A stretch of 64,000 bases of DNA, taken from positions 62,001 to 126,000 of the forward strand of contig NZ_VAUW01000009.1 of NCBI RefSeq assembly GCF_005771495.1. The letters run 5' to 3'. Below the pieces are notes generated by a model that had not been told where the DNA came from, made no database searches, and saw only the letters and a program-made list of their open reading frames with translations. A program made the position numbers and the translations under genes. Below are positions 1 to 9,477 of the stretch, one piece after another; the stretch's first letter is position 1, and each line of letters opens with the position of its first letter. The DNA comes from Maribacter sp. ACAM166 (lineage in GTDB: Bacteria; Bacteroidota; Bacteroidia; Flavobacteriales; Flavobacteriaceae).

Positions 1-1
1 G

Positions 2-931
2 TTATTTGGAGTAGTTACGGCAAGTATTTTGAGGGCTTATATCGCTTTTAGGGCTAAAAAATTGAAGAATGAAAATAAGGCCTTAGAAGAACGTGTTGAA
101 CAAAGAACAATCGAACTAAAAAATAATATAGACCAATTAAAAGCGACCCAATCACAACTAATCCAATCTGAAAAAATGGCAAGTCTCGGTGAGTTAACCG
201 CTGGTATTGCTCACGAGATTCAAAATCCTTTAAATTTCGTCAATAATTTCTCAGAAGTCAGCAATGAGCTTATCGATGAAATGAACGAAGAACTAGATAA
301 AGGAGATCTTGAAGAAGCCAAGGCTATATCATTGGATATCAAACAAAACCTAGAGAGAATTAACCACCATGGCAGACGCGCCGATTCTATTGTAAAAGGA
401 ATGCTACAACACAGCCGTGCCAGTGGTAACAAAAAAGAGCCTACGGATATCAATGCCCTGACAGATGAATACTTACGATTGGCATATCACGGTCTTCGGG
501 CAAAGGATAAAAGCTTCAATGCTGATTTCAAGACAAATTTTGATGACAGTATTGTTTCAATACAAATAATTCCTCAGGATATAGGCCGCGTAATATTAAA
601 CTTAATTACCAACGCATTTTATGCCGTAAACGAAAAGAAGCAACAACTGGGTGCGAACTATAAACCTACAGTACTAGTAAGTACTAAAAACGTTGGGGAC
701 ATTGTGGAAATAAGAATTACCGATAATGGAAACGGAATATCTAAAACAGTTATAGATAAAATTTTTCAACCTTTTTTCACCACTAAACCAACGGGTAAAG
801 GTACTGGTTTAGGTCTAAGTATGAGTTATGACATCGCAAAGGCGCATCGTGGCGAATTAAAGGTAGAAACTAGGGAAGCTGAAGGAACAACTTTTATCAT
901 AGAATTGCCTAAATTCATAACCACCAACTAG
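2..931 (+). CDS. Sensor histidine kinase, C-terminal part (cut by window edge)
   Basis: The reading frame is open from the first bases, so this is the C-terminal ~309 residues of a larger protein and the TTG near base 29 is not a real start. It begins with the end of a transmembrane helix, then a coiled coil, a HisKA dimerisation domain with the phosphoacceptor His in the motif HEIQNPLNF, and a HATPase_c domain with N-box NLITNAF, G1 box DNGNG and G2 box GTGLGLS. No receiver follows. It is very similar to the C-terminal third of the next gene, so the missing N-terminus probably carries the same Reg_prop/Y_Y_Y sensor (inference). The stop lies 7 bases before the next start, which indicates one operon. 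Confidence 0.93.
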   Translation, partial: LFGVVTASILRAYIAFRAKKLKNENKALEERVEQRTIELKNNIDQLKATQSQLIQSEKMASLGELTAGIAHEIQNPLNFVNNFSEVSNELIDEMNEELDKGDLEEAKAISLDIKQNLERINHHGRRADSIVKGMLQHSRASGNKKEPTDINALTDEYLRLAYHGLRAKDKSFNADFKTNFDDSIVSIQIIPQDIGRVILNLITNAFYAVNEKKQQLGANYKPTVLVSTKNVGDIVEIRITDNGNGISKTVIDKIFQPFFTTKPTGKGTGLGLSMSYDIAKAHRGELKVETREAEGTTFIIELPKFITTN

Positions 932-938
932 GGTAAGA

Positions 939-3900
939 ATGAAAAGAACACGATTATTGATACATCATATATTTTTTACAGGCTTCTTCTGTAGTTTAAT
1001 GCTACTTTCTTGTAACAAAGCAAGTAAGTCTGAAACTGAAACGACCATTGGTGACTATAAAACACCAGAAACCATTCCCTTAGAATTTACGGAGCCAGAG
1101 CCTTTTGAATGGGAAACCATAACCTCAGATACGCTGACAACGCCCGTAACATTTTCTTTGAATGTTGATGCGTTACCTAGCAAACCGTTTGAATTGAATA
1201 CATTCAAGCCACTGAAGACCCCCATGAAAGAATATGATTTGGATTGGGACAATTTCCCTACCGAGAAATTGAAATTTGATTCCATTCCTTTTACGGTTAC
1301 AAAATCTACCATAAAAAAGCCCACGATTACCAAAATGAGACCTCCTGGGATTTTGAAGGGCACCCATGTAAATCTGATGCAACTTTCCATAAACGAAGGG
1401 CTAAAGTCAAATTTAATCACAGCATTTTTAGAGCGTGAAGATGGCACTACATGGATTTCTACTCCCCTTTCCTTAAATCTCTATGATGGGGAAAACACAT
1501 ATACCTATGAGTATAGCCTAGTAAACGATATGACCTTAGATAGTAAAGGTAGGCTTTGGTTAGCCACGAACGGCAATGGGATGTACGTATTGGATTTCAA
1601 AAATAACATAGAATACACCATCAGTACTCCTGCTATTGCGCTTAACCTGGTTGATATACTCTACGACCATACCGGTGCCATTTATCTGGCTGCATTTAAC
1701 AATGGTATCTATACTATGGATGAAGCATTGGGTAGTTTGGAAAAACTCACCAATGAAGGTGCCAATTTACCTATCACACTTCTTGAGGATAGTGATAAAA
1801 ATATTTGGGTGGCCTTTGAAGATGGTATAGCTATAATTAATAAAGAAAGGCTAGATATTAAAACCCTTCCAGAAGATACGAGTTTTACGTTAAACTTTAG
1901 TACGGATATTAAAGAAGATAAGTCTGGGATGATTTGGTTCTGTAGTTTTCAGACAGAAGAAGTGGTTAGCCTATCCTTAAAACAGAAAAAAGCTAAACTC
2001 CTTACCAAAGAAAATGGTTATACCATATCAGGGAGTACCAGAATAGAGGAAGATTCCAAGGGTAATATTTGGATTGTGGGTAATGATGAGGTCTATATAT
2101 TAAGTGAAGATAACCAAAGGTCTAAAACCATAAGTATAAACAGTACCATGTTAAACAATCGAAGGGGCAGCATCCTAAAAAGAAACGATGGTACATTATG
2201 GTTTGGCACTTTGGATAAGGGAGTGGTTATGACCAATTACTTTACTATGAACACGGAATATTTTGATACCTCCAAAGGCTTAATAGATGACCAAGTTTGG
2301 GATATTGAGGAAGACTCTAGAGGAGAGTTATGGCTAGGAACTACAAAAGGTATTAATATTATTGATCCTAAGAAGAATACCATAAAAGCCCTAAGTCATG
2401 AAAAACTGCGTAGTACGGTTAATAATACAATTCTTTTTGTAAAAGAGATTTCAAAAGATATTTACTTTATCGACGCAACATCTGGCTTTTCTATTTTTGA
2501 TCGTAAAAAAAATAGGGTTACCCAATACGCCAGTACTATCAAATCACCTTTTGTAATAAGAGGTATTGCAGCTATTAACGAATATACTTTTTTCTTATAC
2601 ACCCGAGATGGTTTGTTCCTGTATGATATTAAAAGTAATACCTTAAAAAAAGTGGTAGCGAAGAATGATCCTGATATTTTAAAAGCTGCTTCTCAATCAT
2701 TACTGGTTTATGACAAGGAAATACTGTGGGTACCTTCACAAAATGGTTTGGCAAAAGTAAATTTAAAGACGAATACCGTTAGTTATCTTAGTGAAGAACA
2801 AGGCCTTTGTGAAAACAATGTACACGTAGCCGCCTTTTCAAAAGAAGAGGAACTATGGTTGGCTACCCTAAACGGTATTGCTATTCTAAACCTAGAGGAA
2901 AACACGCTTACCAATTTAAAGGAGGAAAACGGTCTGCTGCCTGCAGAGATGTATGATCTTATTGAACGAGGAGATACCATGTATGCCGCCAGTGTAAATG
3001 GCCTTATCCCGATAGACAAAGCATCTGCAAAAACCACAAACAAAGGGTTCTATAATTTTAATCAAGGTCTAGGTTTTAAGTCAACCGACTATCTCGAAGG
3101 TTCCGCTAAATTTCTTAAAAATGGACAACTTTGGGCGGGTGTTGGCGACCTAACGAATGAATTCAAACTTATGGTCATAGATGGAGCGCCTAAACTCGAT
3201 ACAATCGTTAGTAGTATTCGTATTACCGGCATGTTCGTTATGGATGAGAATCCTGGTTTTAAGGAAAATAGTAGCATTGACTCCCTAAATAATAAAGTAT
3301 CCTCTTATGCGGTTAAAAACCAAATGACCTGGGATTCGGTTAATTTCCCCTATACTATTCCAGAAGGTCTTATACTGCCCTTTGACCAGAACAGTCTAAG
3401 TTTTAGCTATGGCAGTGAAGATATTTTTAATAGGGATAAATTATCCTATCGTTTTATCCTAGACGGCGCTGATGAAAATTGGACGTACGCAGCAACCGCT
3501 ACCGCTACCGTAACCAAAAACTATTATAATTTAAAACCAGGTAATTATACATTTAAAGTATCTGCCAGAAATGGAAATAGCAGTTGGTCAATTCCTGATA
3601 CACTTTCATTTAAAATAAATCCTCCATGGTGGCAAACGTGGTGGGCTTACTTACTGTTTGGCATTATCGCCGCAAGCATTCTAAGAGTCTACATCGTTTT
3701 TAGAGCACGGAAATTGACCAAGGAGAATAAGTTGTTGGAAGAGCGCGTCTCGCAAAGAACTTCTCAGCTTAAAAACAAAATTGAAGAATTAAAGGCAACC
3801 CAGTCTAAACTTATTCAATCTGAAAAAATGGCTAGTTTAGGTGAACTTACCGCCGGTATTGCCCATGAAATACAGAATCCTTTAAATTTTGTAAATAACT

Positions 3901-4571
3901 TCTCTGAAGTGAACAAAGAACTTCTAGAGGAATTAGAGGAAGAAATTGAAAAGGGGAATTTTGACGAAGTAAAAGCCCTTGCAAAAGATGTTTCGGCCAA
4001 TGAAGACAAAATCATCTTTCATGGCAAGCGTGCCGATGGTATTGTAAAAGGAATGCTACAGCATAGCCGGAGCAGTAATGGTATAAAAGAACGTACTGAC
4101 ATCAACACCTTGGCAGATGAGTACTTACGACTCGCCTACCATGGGCTGCGAGCAAAGGATAAAACATTCAATGCTACCCTAAACACAGACTTTGGCGATA
4201 ACATTGGTGAAATAACTATTGTTCCCCAAGATATTGGTAGGGTTATTTTAAATCTAATTACCAATGCCTTCTATGTTGTTAAAAAGAAGAAGGAGCAAAA
4301 CCTTAAAGGCTTTGAGCCTACAGTATCGGTAAGTACAAAAAGACAAGGGAGTATGGTATTGGTTTCTGTTTCAGATAATGGCAATGGCGTACCCAAAGAT
4401 GTGCTGGATAAAATATTTCAGCCCTTTTTCACCACAAAGCCTTCAGGCGAAGGTACAGGCCTAGGCTTATCGTTAAGCTATGATATTGTAAAAGTACATG
4501 GAGGAGAATTAAATGTGGAAACGGAACAAGGACAAGGAACCACCTTTATTATCTCATTACCAATGAAGTAA
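939..4571 (+). CDS. Reg_prop/Y_Y_Y sensor histidine kinase with lipobox
   Basis: A 1210-residue sensor kinase. The N-terminus carries a hydrophobic segment ending in a lipobox (LLSC). About 650 residues of two-component-regulator propeller repeats follow (recurring DSKGRLWLAT-like and DGTLWFGT-like blades), then a Y_Y_Y domain (~820-890), a transmembrane helix (~901-922), a coiled coil, HisKA with phosphoacceptor His976 in HEIQNPLNF, and HATPase_c (DNGNG; GTGLGLS near 1172). Unlike HTCS proteins it has no receiver or AraC domain, so the phosphoryl group must go to a separate receiver; the two receiver proteins encoded just downstream are the obvious candidates. It is the tandem paralogue of the upstream kinase. 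Having both a lipobox and a later membrane helix is odd. Confidence 0.93.
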   Translation: MKRTRLLIHHIFFTGFFCSLMLLSCNKASKSETETTIGDYKTPETIPLEFTEPEPFEWETITSDTLTTPVTFSLNVDALPSKPFELNTFKPLKTPMKEYDLDWDNFPTEKLKFDSIPFTVTKSTIKKPTITKMRPPGILKGTHVNLMQLSINEGLKSNLITAFLEREDGTTWISTPLSLNLYDGENTYTYEYSLVNDMTLDSKGRLWLATNGNGMYVLDFKNNIEYTISTPAIALNLVDILYDHTGAIYLAAFNNGIYTMDEALGSLEKLTNEGANLPITLLEDSDKNIWVAFEDGIAIINKERLDIKTLPEDTSFTLNFSTDIKEDKSGMIWFCSFQTEEVVSLSLKQKKAKLLTKENGYTISGSTRIEEDSKGNIWIVGNDEVYILSEDNQRSKTISINSTMLNNRRGSILKRNDGTLWFGTLDKGVVMTNYFTMNTEYFDTSKGLIDDQVWDIEEDSRGELWLGTTKGINIIDPKKNTIKALSHEKLRSTVNNTILFVKEISKDIYFIDATSGFSIFDRKKNRVTQYASTIKSPFVIRGIAAINEYTFFLYTRDGLFLYDIKSNTLKKVVAKNDPDILKAASQSLLVYDKEILWVPSQNGLAKVNLKTNTVSYLSEEQGLCENNVHVAAFSKEEELWLATLNGIAILNLEENTLTNLKEENGLLPAEMYDLIERGDTMYAASVNGLIPIDKASAKTTNKGFYNFNQGLGFKSTDYLEGSAKFLKNGQLWAGVGDLTNEFKLMVIDGAPKLDTIVSSIRITGMFVMDENPGFKENSSIDSLNNKVSSYAVKNQMTWDSVNFPYTIPEGLILPFDQNSLSFSYGSEDIFNRDKLSYRFILDGADENWTYAATATATVTKNYYNLKPGNYTFKVSARNGNSSWSIPDTLSFKINPPWWQTWWAYLLFGIIAASILRVYIVFRARKLTKENKLLEERVSQRTSQLKNKIEELKATQSKLIQSEKMASLGELTAGIAHEIQNPLNFVNNFSEVNKELLEELEEEIEKGNFDEVKALAKDVSANEDKIIFHGKRADGIVKGMLQHSRSSNGIKERTDINTLADEYLRLAYHGLRAKDKTFNATLNTDFGDNIGEITIVPQDIGRVILNLITNAFYVVKKKKEQNLKGFEPTVSVSTKRQGSMVLVSVSDNGNGVPKDVLDKIFQPFFTTKPSGEGTGLGLSLSYDIVKVHGGELNVETEQGQGTTFIISLPMK

Positions 4572-4626
4572 AATAATTAATTATTCCCTTAATATACTAA
4601 TTAACAAAATATTAAATAGACCCATT

Positions 4627-5001
4627 ATGAAAATATTAGTTGTAGATGATGAACAAGATGTAAAAGTGCTATTTCAGCAACGATTTAGAAAAGAAATTCG
4701 AAAAGAGGAATTGGAGTTCGTATTTGCCTTCTCTGGTGAGGATGCACTAAACGTAATGAAAGCTATGGAACATGAAGCTGTTTTGATATTATCTGATATT
4801 AATATGCCAGGAATGAGCGGACTTGAATTATTGGATACTATCAAAAAGAATTATGTAAAACCACCTCCAATGGTTATGATGATTACCGCTTATGGGGATG
4901 AGGAAAATAGAACTATGGCAAAAAATTTAGGAGCTGATGATTTTCTAACCAAGCCTTTAGACTTTTCGCTATTAAAAGATAAGCTTATAAAATTAACTTA
5001 A
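4627..5001 (+). CDS. Single-domain response regulator (CheY-like receiver)
   Basis: A stand-alone receiver of 124 residues with no output domain. The acidic pocket is VDDE, the phosphoacceptor is Asp57 (LSDINMPG), the switch Thr is 87 (ITAYGD) and the conserved Lys is 109 (TKP). It lies 55 bases after the Reg_prop kinase and 4 bases before the receiver-cyclase, whose receiver is visibly similar (both share the SDINMP core and an FRKEIR/FRKQIR N-terminal helix). Likely job: phosphoacceptor or phosphate sink for the upstream kinases, possibly competing with the cyclase receiver. That role is inferred from gene order only. Confidence 0.93.
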   Translation: MKILVVDDEQDVKVLFQQRFRKEIRKEELEFVFAFSGEDALNVMKAMEHEAVLILSDINMPGMSGLELLDTIKKNYVKPPPMVMMITAYGDEENRTMAKNLGADDFLTKPLDFSLLKDKLIKLT

Positions 5002-5005
5002 GATT

Positions 5006-6046
5006 ATGGCAAAAATAATGGTGGTAGATGATGAGACGGATTTAGAAATTCTCATCAAACAAAAATTTCGCAAACAAATTAGGCAAAATGAATATGAGTT
5101 CGTTTTTGCCATAAATGGTAGGGATGCTTTGGATAAAATCATTTTGAATCCTGATGTGGATATTGTTTTAAGTGATATCAATATGCCCGAAATGGACGGT
5201 CTAACCTTGCTATCAGAACTTCATGAATCTAGTCCACTTATTAAATCAGTGATTGTATCGGCCTATGGCGATATGGAAAATATACGCGTAGCGATGAATA
5301 GAGGCGCTTTTGATTTTATTACCAAGCCCATCAATTTTGAGGACCTTACCTTGACCATGGAGAAAACCTTAAAACATGCTAGAGAAATTAAAAAAACTCT
5401 GCAGGCGATAAAGGAAAATAATATTCTTAGAATGTATGTGGACGAGAACGTTTTAAACTTTATGGGCGGACAGGAGTACGAGTCCAAAATTATGGTTAAC
5501 GAAAGTATTGAAGGCACCGTAATATTCGTAGATGTTTGCGGTTTTACAAAGATTAGTGAAACTACTAGCCCAGATGTAGTTGTTACCATGTTGAACACCT
5601 ATTTTGATACCATGGTGAAAGAAATTATGGAACAAGACGGGCATATCGATAAGTTTATAGGAGACGCTATTATGGCTGTATTTAGAGGAGAATTTCATTT
5701 AGATCGTGCTATCGATGCTGCCCTAGCCATTAGAAACCATGTGAACAACTTTCCTAATGTATCGGGTGAGGAAAATTTTAAACCTAAAGTTTCAATAGGC
5801 ATAAAAAGTGGTGAAATGATTTCGGGGAATATTGGATCGGTAACCCTTAAGCGATTAGATTATACGGTTATAGGCGATACCGTAAATACGGCAGCGCGAT
5901 TGCAGGATGCAGCAAAAGAAAATCAGATAATTATATGTGAAGGCTGCTACGAAAAGGTGAAAGAAGCTTTTAAATGTGAGAATTTAGGCAGTATCACTAT
6001 GAAAAACAAAGCGCAACCCCTAACGGTATATAATGTTTTAGAGTAA
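5006..6046 (+). CDS. Response regulator with class III adenylate cyclase output
   Basis: A 346-residue protein. The receiver (residues ~3-118) has phosphoacceptor Asp57 and Lys107. A helical linker (~118-160) leads to a class III nucleotidyl cyclase domain (~165-346). Both metal-binding aspartates are present: Asp176 in FVDVCGFT and Asp220 in FIGDAIMAVF. Lys216 just before FIGD and the Thr in YTVIGD are the adenine-specifying pair usual in bacterial adenylate cyclases, and the transition-state Asn and Arg occur in TVNTAAR. The enzyme should therefore make cAMP when phosphorylated. It is the last gene of the kinase-kinase-receiver-cyclase operon, so the pathway probably converts an extracytoplasmic signal into cAMP. 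A guanylate product is less likely. Confidence 0.93.
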   Translation: MAKIMVVDDETDLEILIKQKFRKQIRQNEYEFVFAINGRDALDKIILNPDVDIVLSDINMPEMDGLTLLSELHESSPLIKSVIVSAYGDMENIRVAMNRGAFDFITKPINFEDLTLTMEKTLKHAREIKKTLQAIKENNILRMYVDENVLNFMGGQEYESKIMVNESIEGTVIFVDVCGFTKISETTSPDVVVTMLNTYFDTMVKEIMEQDGHIDKFIGDAIMAVFRGEFHLDRAIDAALAIRNHVNNFPNVSGEENFKPKVSIGIKSGEMISGNIGSVTLKRLDYTVIGDTVNTAARLQDAAKENQIIICEGCYEKVKEAFKCENLGSITMKNKAQPLTVYNVLE

Positions 6047-6238
6047 CTGTTTGGAGTCTTAAAATTTAAACTGTGACCAAATCATTAAAAACTGCAAACC
6101 CTTTGATATTCAATTTATTGTGTAGGTATTTTTATTTAAATTCTTACCATAAAATCGATTTTTTATATAATTCTATACAATTTTGCCATAACTTTATTCA
6201 AAGTTCCCCTACAAGCAAGTGAACAAAAAAACTCCAAA

Positions 6239-7732
6239 ATGAAAAAATATGTACTTTACATTACCGTATCCTTTGCAAGTATATTATCAGCACAAACCGA
6301 TGCCGAAAAAGCTGCCGAGACTGTAGATAAAAACAATATTGAAGGCCATATCTATTTTCTGGCAGATGATTTATTAAAAGGCCGAGGTACGGGTACTCCT
6401 GAGAATAAAATAGCGGCAAGTTATTTGGCGAATACTTTACGTAGTTATGGCGTAAAACCAGATCCGGTAACCAGTTCTTATTATCAAACATTCAACCTTA
6501 TTAAATCAGCACCGCCGAGCCTCCTTAAGGTAATTATAAATGGAGAGAACTATCCACACATTGTTGCAGTGAAAGCGAAATCAACGATGCTTTCTGCAGA
6601 TGCCATTTATCTTGATTATGGAAGCGAAGAGGATTACGAAGGAAAAGATGTAAAAGGGAAATTAATCGTAGTTAGAGGAGGGACTCCTGAGTCCTCTGAA
6701 GCCAAAGCGGTTTATGGAGCCTACAAAGACAAGCAGGCTTTAGCTATTAAAAATGGGGCTATAGGTCTGTTGGAAATGACATTACTGGAAGAAGATTGGT
6801 GGTCACGTATTTCACACTACATGGAAGAAGGTGTTCAGATTCCTGATGCTAACGACACAAAAAACTCAACTACTAACTTTATCCACCTTTGGGTGAATAC
6901 AACGTCAGAGCTATTAAATACGTTGAATAATTCTAAGGTATCCTGTAAAATAGAAACTGATGGGAGAAAAGAAGAAACTCTTGTGACTCAAAACGTAGTT
7001 GGCGTTATGGAAGGTACAGACCCAAAACTAAAAGATGAATACATTATGTATTCCGCACACTATGACCACATTGGTATAGGCGTACCAAACGCACAAGGAG
7101 ATAGTATTTATAACGGTGCTCGTGACAATGCTATAGGAACTACTGCTGTTTTAAGCATGGCCGAAAATATTGGAAAGTACCCTACAAAACGGTCCGCATT
7201 GTTCATCCTATTTACTGGAGAAGAAAAGGGTTTATTAGGTAGTCAATACTATGTGGAGCACCCTATACTTCCGTTAAAGCAAATCGTATATGGATTCAAT
7301 ACCGATGGTGCCGGATACAATAATACAAGCTTGGCAACCGTAATAGGATTAAGTAGAACCACGGCCCAAAAACATATTAAAACAGGAGCTGCTGCTTTTG
7401 GACTAAAAGCGATTGACGATCCAGTACCAGAGCAGGGACTTTTTGATCGTAGTGATAATGTTAGTTTTGCGAGTGTAGGTATTCCCGCTCCTACATACTC
7501 AACTGGATTTGATGCTTTTGATGATGAAATTACTAAATATTATCACCAAGCGGAGGATGAGGCAGATAGTCTTGATTATGACTATCTATTAAAATTTTAT
7601 CAAGGTTATGTACTCTCTGGTAGGTTAATAGCCAACGATTATGAAAAACCCTTTTGGGTTAAAGGGGATAAGTATGAGGCTGCAGGTAATGTTCTGTACG
7701 GCAATACACCTGTTGTTCCTATAAAAAAATAA
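6239..7732 (+). CDS. Exported M28-family zinc aminopeptidase with PA insert
   Basis: A 497-residue protein with a signal peptide (MKKYVLYITVSFASILSAQ). A PA-type insert spans residues ~105-230 and the M28 peptidase domain ~250-480. The co-catalytic zinc ligands are visible: His274 in SAHYDH, Asp296 in GARDNA, Glu328/Glu329 in GEEKG, Asp356 in NTDGAG and His436 in YYHQAED. It should be secreted or periplasmic and remove N-terminal residues from peptides. The gene stands alone: 192 bases from the cyclase operon upstream and followed by a hairpin-rich intergenic stretch. No T9SS domain is seen at its C-terminus. Confidence 0.93.
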   Translation: MKKYVLYITVSFASILSAQTDAEKAAETVDKNNIEGHIYFLADDLLKGRGTGTPENKIAASYLANTLRSYGVKPDPVTSSYYQTFNLIKSAPPSLLKVIINGENYPHIVAVKAKSTMLSADAIYLDYGSEEDYEGKDVKGKLIVVRGGTPESSEAKAVYGAYKDKQALAIKNGAIGLLEMTLLEEDWWSRISHYMEEGVQIPDANDTKNSTTNFIHLWVNTTSELLNTLNNSKVSCKIETDGRKEETLVTQNVVGVMEGTDPKLKDEYIMYSAHYDHIGIGVPNAQGDSIYNGARDNAIGTTAVLSMAENIGKYPTKRSALFILFTGEEKGLLGSQYYVEHPILPLKQIVYGFNTDGAGYNNTSLATVIGLSRTTAQKHIKTGAAAFGLKAIDDPVPEQGLFDRSDNVSFASVGIPAPTYSTGFDAFDDEITKYYHQAEDEADSLDYDYLLKFYQGYVLSGRLIANDYEKPFWVKGDKYEAAGNVLYGNTPVVPIKK

Positions 7733-7756
7733 TATCCTCGCCATTTTAGACAAAAA

Positions 7757-7820
7757 AAATACCCTTACCCCCCTCTCATACTTTGGCTGCGCTCAGTACA
7801 GGTGGGAGGGATAAGAGTAA
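7757..7820. repeat. GC-rich imperfect inverted repeat in intergenic space
   Basis: A local patch much richer in G+C than its surroundings. A C-rich arm (TTACCCCCCTC) is roughly complementary to a G-rich arm (GGGAGGGATAA) and encloses GGCTGCGCTCAG. It resembles the small dispersed hairpin elements often seen between genes in flavobacterial genomes, but there is only one copy here, so that identity is tentative. It could also serve as a weak transcription stop after the M28 gene. Confidence 0.35.
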
Positions 7821-7936
7821 ATATGCTAAAACTCTGTAGAAAAATTCGTAGAAAATTACGCAATGAACATGGTTTAGTGACTAAATTCTCTTGTTAAAAA
7901 ACACATCTAGCTTTAGATATTTTTAATATATTAAAA

Positions 7937-8923
7937 TCAACTAAGAGATTTATAAGCCTTCAACACATTTTCAATTTTATCTTCCGTCTCAATATCAATA
8001 TTCTGACGTTCCGGTTTTTCTTGCAGCCATTTTATTGTTCTTTTTATTCCTTCGGAAAAAGGTATAGTTGCCTTAAATCCCGGTACAAAGGTTTTTATTT
8101 TAGCATTATCGAATAAGACACTTTCTGCCTTGTCTGCTAATAATGTTCCCGTAAACGAAGGCTCAATTTTACAGATAAAGTCCGATGCAATATGAACGAC
8201 CTTGGCCTCTTTACCTAGAGCATCAGCCAAAATCTTATAAATCATATTCCAGCTTAAAACCTCATCTGAAGTAATATGAAAAGCATGACCAATTGCTGTT
8301 GTCAATCCTAATAAGCCAACAAAGCCTTTTGCGAAATCATCGGAGTGGGTCACTGTCCAAAGTGAAGTGCCATCACCATGAACAATAATTTCTTTTCCTT
8401 TTAAAATTCGATCCGCCGTATTGTATTTATTAAACCCACCAATAGCAATCGGTATTACGGTATCATAAGTCAACGAAGGACGCACAATAGTGATAGGAAA
8501 ACCTTCTTCGCTATAGGCCTTTTGCAAACGATCCTCACATGCTATTTTACCTTGAGAATAGTCCCAAAGATTATTACATAACGGCGTAGATTCAGTTATC
8601 ACCGGATAACTCAATGGAGTCTGGTAACAGGACGCTGAACTAATGAAAATATATTGTTTGGTCTTCCCCTTAAATAATTGAATATCACGCTCAATATCTT
8701 CAGCAGTAAAAGCAATCCAGTTTACTACGACATCCCACTCGTGCTTTTTAAGTTCCGTAAGCTCTTCAGGTTTATTGATGTCTCCAATAATAGAGTGTGC
8801 ACCTTCAATTTCGACCTTCGCTTTTCCTCTATTCAGCACGTATAAATCCATTCCCTTTTCTATGGCCAATCTACTACTTGGGGTGCTAATATTTCCGGTT
8901 CCACCTATAAACAATACCTTCAT
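7937..8923 (-). CDS. Extended SDR / NAD-dependent epimerase-dehydratase family protein
   Basis: A 328-residue extended short-chain dehydrogenase. The N-terminus has a Rossmann nucleotide-binding motif (IGGTGNIS) directly after the first beta strand, and the active-site pattern Tyr-x3-Lys occurs as YSQGK with an upstream Ser cluster (ISSASCYQ). The atypical GGTGNIS loop and the overall sequence place it with nucleoside-diphosphate-sugar epimerase-like proteins whose substrates are mostly unknown. The gene is monocistronic as far as can be seen. Substrate cannot be predicted. Confidence 0.9.
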   Translation of the reverse strand: MKVLFIGGTGNISTPSSRLAIEKGMDLYVLNRGKAKVEIEGAHSIIGDINKPEELTELKKHEWDVVVNWIAFTAEDIERDIQLFKGKTKQYIFISSASCYQTPLSYPVITESTPLCNNLWDYSQGKIACEDRLQKAYSEEGFPITIVRPSLTYDTVIPIAIGGFNKYNTADRILKGKEIIVHGDGTSLWTVTHSDDFAKGFVGLLGLTTAIGHAFHITSDEVLSWNMIYKILADALGKEAKVVHIASDFICKIEPSFTGTLLADKAESVLFDNAKIKTFVPGFKATIPFSEGIKRTIKWLQEKPERQNIDIETEDKIENVLKAYKSLS

Positions 8924-8970
8924 CCTATAACTTTTAATTACTGATTATCAACTAAATATATTATTCTTAC

Positions 8971-9350
8971 TTAAACATCACTACAAAACGTCAATCCATT
9001 TAAAAAGGGGGCAAAAAAAACAAAATCCTCCGTACCCTGTGCCGTTTCCCCTAATTGGGGTATGCGGATTAAAAATATCCTTTTCCCATACTCTTAAAAT
9101 ATAGAATCTATATTCTTGCGAACAATACGCAACATAAATCGGTCGATTTCTATTTCCCATTCTTTGGCGTCGTGCCATTGCAAATGTATTTCAATAGCAT
9201 CATTTATAACACCTACATAGTTCTGGTTTTTGAAATCATCAGCAAAAGCTATCTTGAAACCCAATCGGCTCACATAAAAACCTAGTGCTACCTCATCATT
9301 CCAAACCGGAAGTACCGGATAAATGTAATGTAGGTGACCATTCTGTGAAA
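8971..9350 (-). pseudogene. Decayed VOC-family (glyoxalase/bleomycin-resistance fold) gene
   Basis: Reading the minus strand across frames gives a nearly complete VOC-type protein. One frame gives LHYIYPVLPVWNDEVALGFY, then VSRLGFKIAFADDF, EIHLQWHDAKEWE and DRFMLRIV before an in-frame TAA at 9094-9096. The rest continues in a shifted frame as WEKDIFNPHTPIRG and then back in the first frame as ETAQGTEDFVFFAPFLNGLT. These pieces follow the order and spacing of dioxygenase/glyoxalase-like proteins. At least two frameshifts and one stop, and no proper start codon, make it non-functional. A 65-codon open frame inside it is only one of the shifted segments. Confidence 0.72.
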
Positions 9351-9477
9351 ATACAAAAACCTATAAAAATAGGCGTTAAGAATTGATTTATCCTTCCTAG
9401 ATTACTTCGCCAATAAAATAGAAAATTTAGGTATTATCATTATCTTCATGCCATCATTTTAAACCAAAAATTACACT

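Noticed and set aside
5006-6046. Cyclase considered as the PycC partner of the Pycsar-like protein
   Set aside because: It is 12 kb away, sits in a two-component operon, has a receiver domain and carries the Lys/Thr pair of adenylate cyclases.
8981-9178. 65-codon minus-strand frame as a hypothetical gene
   Set aside because: It is one shifted segment of the decayed VOC gene, not an independent gene.
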